The notes beneath the pieces are model-generated. The model made no database searches. It was not told where the DNA came from and saw only the letters and a program-made list of their open reading frames with translations. A program made the translations under genes and the position numbers. A DNA stretch of 64,000 bases. Source: Tanypteryx hageni (Eukaryota > Arthropoda > Insecta > Odonata > Petaluridae). This document shows, one piece after another, positions 56,603 to 64,000 of this stretch. Where the stretch lies: assembly GCA_028673005.1 (NCBI GenBank), contig CM054116.1, positions 24,095,840 to 24,159,839 of the forward strand, read 5' to 3'. Position 1 is the first letter of the stretch. The number at the start of each line of letters is the position of its first letter.

Positions 56603-58934
56603 TTACATTTTTCTCCAGACTGTCTCGTCCTTATTTAACAAAAGAAATGCCATTCCATGAATTCTGAAATGTTTCTGCAAATCACCAACATTATCAAAAG
56701 ATTTACGGCATACTTTGCATTTTAAATTGTCGTCAGAAGAATTTGTTTCCGCATTGAGCTCATTACCTCCACTTGATCCAGGATCATTTTTAATTTCTGC
56801 ATTTAACTTCACTTTTCCATGATGTAATATAAGATGTTTCTTTAAAGATGGCTCCACAACAAATTGTAAACCACACTCAGGACATTGATGAAATGGTTTT
56901 GATGGTTTATGTGAATTAAGATGTTTTCCATAGGTTTTTCTATTCTTTGTTTTAAATGTACACTTGGAGCAAGTCAACCAACGTTTCATTGTGTTTATAT
57001 TACGATTTTGACTTGGCAATGCCTTCTGTTTAACTTTTGATAAAGCTTTCTTTCCCAATGGATTAATTTTTTTCAAAGCTGCAGGTATTTTGGCTTTAAC
57101 TGTAACTGTATGATATATGTTAGATTTTTTTACAGAAAATTTTAAACAATCTAAGGGAATGTTAAACTTGGGCAATTCAAATTTATATATGAAAGGAACT
57201 AAAGACATCAATTCAACATCAGGATGCTGCTGACGGAAATGTTTTTGAATGATGACATGGTTCATTTGAATAGAATGCTTACAAATGTGGCAAAGGTACG
57301 TACTAGAATTAGATGGCAATGTTGAAATTTTTGAAACATATGATGGACCATTGAAGGCCATACAATTCTTCTTGTTAGACTTATTTATTCTTGAAACAGA
57401 ATTAGATGTTTGGCCGGTTTGCATAAAATTATGATAGTTTTCAGTTATATTTGAAGCATTTAATTTCCACTTAATGCAACCTACATAAGTGGGAGGACAA
57501 TTGAACCTAGCAAAAGGTGAACCAAGAGTTAATTCATTTTGGCACATAAGGCATTTATTTGGATACCAACCACAATCTTTGTGAATTCTTTGAGGAAAAG
57601 GTTGCTTTATATTTTTATGCTCATTAGGCAACATCACAAGTTGGTGCTCTTCACTAGGAACTGAAATCTGCATATTATTAGATCCACAATAAACCTTCAG
57701 TGTGGAGGAGGTGCTAAGGCTATTTTTATTTCTTCCTTGCAACTGAACTGAACCTGAGTTTGTAACAGCTGAATCTGACTGATTTGAAAGGCAACTTGCG
57801 ATTGATTTTTTAGGATTAATGGGAGAATTATTTTCACCACCCTCTGCCAAATTTGTATTTGCTAATTTAGATAGTGCATGGGCATTGGGATCCTTTGGAG
57901 AAGCTGGGCACGTTAAGCGATGAGAAGCAAAGTTTAGTTTGGTTTCTGTGACAAATTTGCAATTCGAGCACTTGTAGCTGTAAAAACAAACATTTTTATT
58001 CATCACATGCCCATGAATGTGAAGAAATAAACCATTTTTAGTGAGTAGCTTTTGTGGACAGAGCTGGCACTGCTCAAAGAATTTTGTAGGGACTTTATTG
58101 TCTCCATGACTTTGATTTTTATGATCATTAAGCAACCTCTGCTCAAAAAATGCTCTAGGACAAGCAGCACATTTGTACACTGGCTTCACATGCTTGGTAG
58201 CAAGATGAACTTCCAAGCTTGTTAGGGAAGGGAAAACACCTGGACAAGCTTGACACTTGAACCTTGAGCATTTATCCAAGTGAAAGCAAAAGTATCGAAG
58301 ATGAACCATAAACAATTCATAAAATGCAAATTCCTTCATGCAATCTGGGCATATAAACGGAAACTTTTTAAAATGGATTCGGAGATGAGCTTTAAGACTA
58401 CATTTGGTAGGCAAAATCTGATCACAACATTGGCATCTTATTTTAGGATTGAAAGGTTTGTTATCACCAAGAAAATGCAATTTTATGTTTTCAACCTTGA
58501 CACCACATTCCCTACACCGGACCAATTTGTTTACCAAGCTTGATTTCTGAGTTTCACTAATCATAACTTTTACCTCATCTGGTTTGATACTTGTAATTTC
58601 TAGACTGGCTTCATTTTTTAAGGCTATCACTGAATTATCTGACACTTTTTTTGTAGCACTTTGGGTGATTGGTGTAGTACTTTTCGATGCAACTACCTCT
58701 TTGTCAATTTCTGAAGATGTATTTTCACCATTACTGCATTTTTCACCACTCACTGGAAGAGGACTGATGAGAATTGAAGGAGAATTGTCTCTGCTTTCTG
58801 GATGCTGACGCAAATGAGCGAGAAGATTACATCTGTTTTTAAACTGAAGGTTTTGATCACATCTACTACAAAAATATGTGATGGTCACACTCTGCCGTGA
58901 TAGATGAGCACTGAGACTGGATTCCAAAATATAA
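56603..58934 (-). CDS. C2H2 zinc-finger protein, long terminal exon
   Basis: An open frame of at least 774 codons ends at TAA 56603. The 5' edge is a splice acceptor (TTCTTCTTTGTAG, intron ending at 58935); the frame has no ATG near its start, so one or more upstream exons exist. About eleven C2H2 fingers are seen, with approximate residues: FCSRCDQNLQFKNRCNLLAH (19-38), CQCCDQILPTKC (165 on), FICPDCMKEFAFYELFMVHL (190 on), FKCQACPGVFPSLTSLEVHL, YKCAACPRAFFEQRLLNDHK, QCQLCPQKLLTKNGLFLHIH, YKCSNCKFVTETKLNFASHR. After a Ser/Asn-rich linker come YLCHICKHSIQMNHVIIQKH, LTCSKCTFKTKNRKTYGKHL, HQCPECGLQFVVEPSLKKHL and LKCKVCRKSFDNVGDLQKHF. Irregular finger spacing with long linkers differs from KRAB-type arrays and recalls ZNF532/592/687-like chromatin proteins. 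It is probably a nuclear DNA-binding or chromatin cofactor; orthology is not established. Confidence 0.93.
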
Positions 58935-60815
58935 CTACAAAGAAGAATAATTGTATCAGTAAATTAAAAGACAAGAATCACACCAAAATATAAACAAACT
59001 ATAATTAAAAAATGCACAAATTAATAAATGTTTCATCTACATATTATATTAACACTAAATTTAAAGCTAATGCTTCACCTTTTGAGCCATTTTCAGAAGG
59101 AACAATATAAATGGACAGATAGATACTCTGATGAGGAACAGTTACGCATTACATGTGTGGTATTCATGGCTTGGATCCATATCTAATTGATTTTAGGAAT
59201 AAAACATTTTCTACAACTGCAAGATATTTATGAGTTTTTGAATGGCATCAATAGTCTGAAAACTGCAGAGGACATCATCAGGTTTATAGAGGAACTCTGC
59301 TGCAACTACTGTATGAAAACCTCATGTCTGATACTCAATTTCTTTGTCATATTTTGAAGGATGTTTCATTGCTAAATATCATGTCTTCAATACAGTTACA
59401 GTGTTTTTCTGTCATATAATGGAATAACACATTCAGCCTTGAGCAGAGAAGATGCATTTTCCTAAAATAATGTGTATATTCAAATTGGAATGAGTGTGGG
59501 AATAAATAGAATTACTACAAAATCAAAAATGTTTAAAAAGCTTTTCAGATCCTTGTTACTTCACTCTCAGAAAACATTAATTCTTTAATTTCTAACCAGA
59601 CCCAGTGACTCCTGTATAATTTCAATGGCATGTTGTTCAGTTCAAAAATACACATGCATACATGAAGGCAACCCATGCCAAAAGCAGGAGTAATGTTCTG
59701 GCCAAGGGCCATGCTCTGCGATTTTGCACTCTGCAGACCTGATAGAATGAGAAAGGAACTTGGATTCCACAGTTAAAAAAACAATAATTAACCCTGGTTC
59801 AATAAAATGCCTTAAGTAATGTCAGTTAGACCACATAAAGAAACATATAATTAAACTTCAAATGCTGAATGTGCCAGTAGGGGCACGCAGCATGCGTTTG
59901 CTCATGGATGAACGTATTGTATATATGTTCTGCTTAGTTCCGAGATATCTCTTTCCACTAAAAACAGAAGCATGTAATAATTCATTATTTTTCCTATAAA
60001 ATGCTTTTATTTGAACATTTTTTCACCAATAATCCACGAGATATGCATTTTTCAAGTAAATGGACAAAAATACTTTAAATACCCAAAAATAAATCTGGCA
60101 TTTAATGGTTGAATAAATCCAATAATAAATCATTAAGATGTAGAAAGTCAACTTTATTCCTAAACTGAAAAGAGTTAGATGTGAGTTTACATCCATGCAA
60201 AAGAAATGAAAATTTAAAATTAGTACAATTTTATAGATACATTACATATGACTGAAATTTTTAAATCATGATGACAAAAACAAGTATCTATGAAGACTTA
60301 TTAATATTAATGGATATATACACAGTAAAAGTCCATTCAACCAGCATCCATGGGAGACCACTGTCGTGCCAGTCAAACGAAATTGCCAGTCAAGAGAAAG
60401 GTCAACCAACTTCTGTAAGGCAAAGCAAACATACAAATCATGTGCTAACCACTTAGCATAAATTAGGTTGATTTTATTGATTTCTATTTATTTCTGTATT
60501 AGCCTAAATGTCCGATGTATGATGAAATAAAAAAACTAACAAAATATCGCACCATTATACATTCAAATTTACAATAAATAATAATTACATATGTATTTTC
60601 CAACTGACTGCTTGGGATAAATAATCACAGCACACGTATTAACAAAAATAATTTATTCTTCCTATTTGCTAATTGGAATTTTTCCTAATTACTATATCTT
60701 GAGCTTTTATAAAAGGATTTCAATTCTCTTGACACAAAAGTCAACTTTATTCTTTCTGCTGCAATAATGTTCGAGTTATACAAGTTCTGAGTTCATTTGT
60801 TTTATTAATGAAATA
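58935..60815. other. Upstream intron or flank of the zinc-finger gene
   Basis: AT-rich and non-coding; no further exon of the zinc-finger gene recognised. Confidence 0.45.
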
Positions 60816-60860
60816 CAGTGAATTCCCAATTATCTGTGCATGGGTTAGCCGGTTTGCAGA
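60816..60860. repeat. Solo pogo/Tigger-like terminal sequence
   Basis: CAGTGAATTCCCAATTATCT, preceded by TA at 60814-60815, has the form of a pogo/Tigger TIR. No inverted partner is visible to the right, so the element is truncated or its other end is beyond the window. Confidence 0.5.
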
Positions 60861-62364
60861 TTTCTCGTGCATGAATTTGTTATTTTATGAAATGAAGCAT
60901 TTTGGTATTCACAAACGCATTGACTGACAGGAGCTGCTTAACCTTTTGCATTCATATGTTGAATGTCACTTGAGATATCTTTCAGAGAAAGAGATGCTGG
61001 AACTTAGAGATATTTTTCCTGGCTAGTTTATAACATTTTTGAGTGTAAGCAACCTCTTGTCAGTGTTGCCAATCTAGCGACTTTACATTCACTCCTTAAA
61101 AAAAGGCTCTAGCGACTTCTTACAAAGATCTGCTACATACCAGAAATCCTGCAATAACTGTTGCAGCTTTTTTGTCATTTTCTCACACTGTAACAGATTC
61201 CACACACCCTCCCCTTATAATCAGCACCCAAAACCAACAATAGGTGCCCAATTTCGTGAGATATGTAAACAAAGAATTGTTTCAAACAAAAGTCATAGAG
61301 AACAATATTCTCTACAGCTTTTGTAATAACAAATGTTTACATAAATGAAGTCTAATAAGAAATACATGAGAAAAATGACACAAATTACGAGTAAACCTCC
61401 ACTTCCGATAGACCGATTTTAACCAATAACCACTCACAATCAGCTCTGGTCCCCATAATAAAAATGTTAAATATGAAATTTGGTGATGATCCAATTATTA
61501 GTTCTTGAGTTAGAGCACGCACAAAAATATAATGGAGAAAGTAAAAATTGGCCCGAGAACGAAAAGCATTATAATGAATCAGCATTGTACAGGGCAGCGT
61601 TAAACAGAGTATTACTATATTAGATCATTATGTACATTTCGTTGCCAAGCACCCAGTAGATCTTCCTTTCTGCATAACTCACAAAGCTTGTAAGGTTTCT
61701 ATTCAAGGGGATTAATTTTTAAATGCCGGATTTATATTGTGGTATTTTTCTTTGTTTTATGGATAAATCTTGTATCTCATGAATTATGGGTGATAAAATG
61801 TTCAAATAAAAAACATTTTATAGTAAAAATAATGAGGAATTGCATACCTCTCTTTTTAATGGAAAGAAAAATGCCAAAACAATATTACGAAAAATATACG
61901 TCAGTGAGCTAATGCAATTTGTGTGTCCATAAGAGGATTTTAAAGGCTGCTGAGGAGACTTTGAGAAGGCCATAACTACTCTTCTTCAGACCCACTGCAA
62001 CAAAACATCACCATGCAAATTTAATAAAAATACGACAATTCAAAACACTTTTCTCACTCAATTAAGGCAATCCACCATCTATGGAGTGTTTTTTTTCATG
62101 CATTATTTCAGTGCCGAGTAAGGATGATGTTAACTCAAATCATTGACAATGTTAATTGGAAAATGGGTAGTAATTTTTGAACATGAATTAATGTTAATCA
62201 AAGCGACGTTAAACCGAGGACACACTATTAAAATTGTTAGAAAGATAAATCATGAGTTGTTTTTACATTAATAACCCACCTAAGCTATTATGCTTATGAT
62301 GTGAAGGCCTAAGGTTATGGACATAAATGTCATAAAAGCAACAAAGACAATCACAGACATCCAA
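60861..62364. other. Non-coding repeat-like stretch
   Basis: No gene. Around 61060-61140 is a segment (GTGTTGCCAATCTAGCGAC) that looks repeat-derived but cannot be bounded. Confidence 0.4.
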
Positions 62365-62436
62365 GCCTTGGGCAGGATTTGAACCCCTAACCCTAGCATT
62401 GGGAGTCAGTTACTCTAACCACCCCTATACCAAGGC
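62365..62436 (-). repeat. tRNA-derived SINE-like sequence
   Basis: On the - strand GCCTTGG at the start and CCAAGGC at the end form a perfect seven-pair acceptor stem over 72 bases. An A-box-like GTGGTTAGAGTAACTG and a B-box GGTTCAAATCC are correctly spaced. The anticodon arm is imperfect (CTGAC/GCTAG around TCCCAAT), so a SINE head is more likely than a functional tRNA. Confidence 0.72.
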
Positions 62437-63560
62437 CAGCATTAGGTGCCACTTTAGCCCAAAATAATTATACATAGTTAGTAAACTGTATTATAATCGT
62501 GAACAAGTATTTATAGCCCATGTAGGCTATTGGCTGAGCTAAGTTTATGCATTGGAGGTTGCTACAAAAGAACCGAGGTAGATTACTAGAGCAGAGGCAA
62601 GCAACCTATGGAATATGGACCTCATTCTGCCCATCAGAAGATTTCATGAGGCCACCAAAACAGCAAATAACTGAGATATTCAATAGTTAATATTATATTT
62701 TAAACAATTTCTTGATCAAAAATATTCTGGTAAGTTTCAAGGCTTAAAATTGTTTTGATTAGATTTTCAAATGCACAACCTGGAGGAAGTTCTGGCATAA
62801 ACTTCTATCCAGCAGGCCAAGTCACTCAACATCTAATATGATCTGCCACGGTATTGGCAAATACAACTGTCATTTAAAAAGTCAGCATTATCTTTGACTA
62901 CACAAATAGTACATATATGGCACTAACTTTTTCATCTCTGCTCCCACTCTACATTCCCTTAAAAATTCATATACTATAAATATCTGCATACAGGATACAT
63001 TAGTATTCTAGCAAATAATGTCGCAAATATTTTATCATTTAATGGTGACACCGATGAGTGAGTTACTGAATGTCTTCGTAATATGAGAAATAGAAAAATT
63101 GAAATTTATCCCCTTTGTAATGCAATGTTTCTCAACTTGGAGTCAGGTTGTTATTCTCAGGGATCCAAGAGTTGAGCATGACATAATGTTTATTTTTATT
63201 TAGAATTTGCTTGAACCCATGCACAACTCATTAATATTTCAAAATGAAGAAACAAGAAAGCTTCCGTGTTTTTACATGTGTCACTTTGACATCCCCAGCA
63301 GCTCGCCAACTTGAAGACATCTTATTGGTAAGTCCTCACTGGGCTTCCTTATCCCAACAACTTGTTGCAATCTATTTACCATATTTACCTTTCCTTTTCC
63401 ATAATTCACTGTGTGAAGTTAATGATTTATGGAAAAAATAGGGTTAGGTTCCCAGAGTTTGGGAGATTATATGTATACTTTTAGTACGAAAAATTGTAAG
63501 ATAAGATAATATCAACAATATGAAAACAATTTAAAAAATTTAATTTAAAATAATTTACAT
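62437..63560. other. Non-coding stretch
   Basis: Contains a hAT-like CAGAGGCAAGCAACCTATGG at 62592 with no confirmed partner; otherwise nothing recognised. Confidence 0.4.
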
Positions 63561-64000
63561 TTAAAACAATTCTTGAACTAACATTTTTGCAGCACTAACT
63601 TCCTGAATTCCATTATCTTGCATACACTGGAGGGAGATGGGTTTACAGAGCTGAGGTGGAAGGTTGTAGATTGCAATCTTTTGATCTTGATGGATGGTGG
63701 AAGCAATCTCTAATGTGTCTCTGCATTGTTGTAGTCTGCATGGATTTATAAAGTTGATGATGTGGTAGTATACACCTTCCATAGCATGTTTCAATTTAAG
63801 GCTTCTGTCCATATTAGAATATGCTTCTACAAGACCACTTACAAGCTTGTCAAAACCAAGCAAAGTTTCTCATAGCAATGTTGGTGTGAGGTGATCCTCT
63901 TCTTCATGCACCTCTTCCTCATCTTTGTGAGACTAGAGCATCTGCAGCATTTCTTCCTCAGTCAACCACTCCTGTGGCAAATTCAACAATTCTTCTATTT
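63561..64000 (-). pseudogene. Possible Tigger-type transposase C-terminal fragment, runs off window end
   Basis: The - frame from 64000 reads IEELLNLPQEWLTEEEMLQM, a stop, SHKDEEEVHEEEDHLTPTLL, a stop, then an open stretch beginning LGFDKLVSGLVEAYSNMDRS and ending VSAAKMLVQELF at 63561. An acidic region followed by a helical FDKLV...-type segment is usual at the C-terminus of Tigger transposases, but no catalytic motif is inside the window. The two in-frame stops point to a pseudogene. Alternative: a decayed exon of an unrelated gene. Confidence 0.4.

Overview
The window is AT-rich eukaryotic DNA: canonical GT-AG introns, C2H2 zinc-finger and Schlafen-type coding exons, and a dense, nested set of transposable elements. 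The mix (Tigger/pogo, piggyBac, hAT, BEL/Pao, Penelope-like elements with a GIY-YIG domain, tRNA-derived repeats) fits an invertebrate, most probably an arthropod. That placement is inference; nothing in the window fixes the species.

Host genes. (1) On the + strand, phase-compatible exons at 6672-6928, 8786-8981, 9425-9802, 11226-11362 and probably 11540-11593 form the 3' part of an unrecognised, helical-repeat-like protein. (2) On the + strand, exons at 38067-38184, 38763-38917 and 48048-48278 join in phase and encode the C-terminal part of a Schlafen-like (AlbA_2) protein; its last intron is 9.1 kb and full of transposons. (3) On the - strand, 56603-58934 is a long last exon of a C2H2 zinc-finger protein whose 5' exons lie further right or outside the window.

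Layout. 1-590: Tigger transposase remnant. 2560-3548: deleted Tigger element. 4161-5731: degenerate piggyBac-like element. 6354-11593: gene 1 with intronic transposons. 12567-14508: nested TIR elements. About 14645-27405: a 5'-truncated Penelope-like element in - orientation whose 3' end has been expanded in place into about 37 tandem copies of 329 bp (12.2 kb). 27431-35919: a TIR transposon with inverted repeats of about 250 bp and a degenerate gene that looks like a FEN1/XPG-type nuclease. It is interrupted by a nearly complete BEL/Pao retrotransposon (28108-34160) and by a 232-bp retroposed segment (34475-34706). 36083-37540: a Tigger-type MITE and a second Penelope-like remnant. 38067-48278: Schlafen-like gene, with a piggyBac MITE, a 1-kb dispersed repeat, a complete Tigger element (42747-46099, itself carrying a 213-bp hairpin insertion with a hammerhead-like core) and another TIR element in its introns. 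49093-54587: MITEs, a tRNA-like element and the second copy of the 1-kb repeat. 56603-58934: zinc-finger exon. 60816-64000: repeat remnants.

The points most worth following are the satellite captured in place inside a Penelope-like element, the TIR transposon with a FEN/XPG-like gene, and the hairpin with a hammerhead-like core. The host genes show no obvious functional link to one another; the window is mainly a record of nested insertions between and inside genes.
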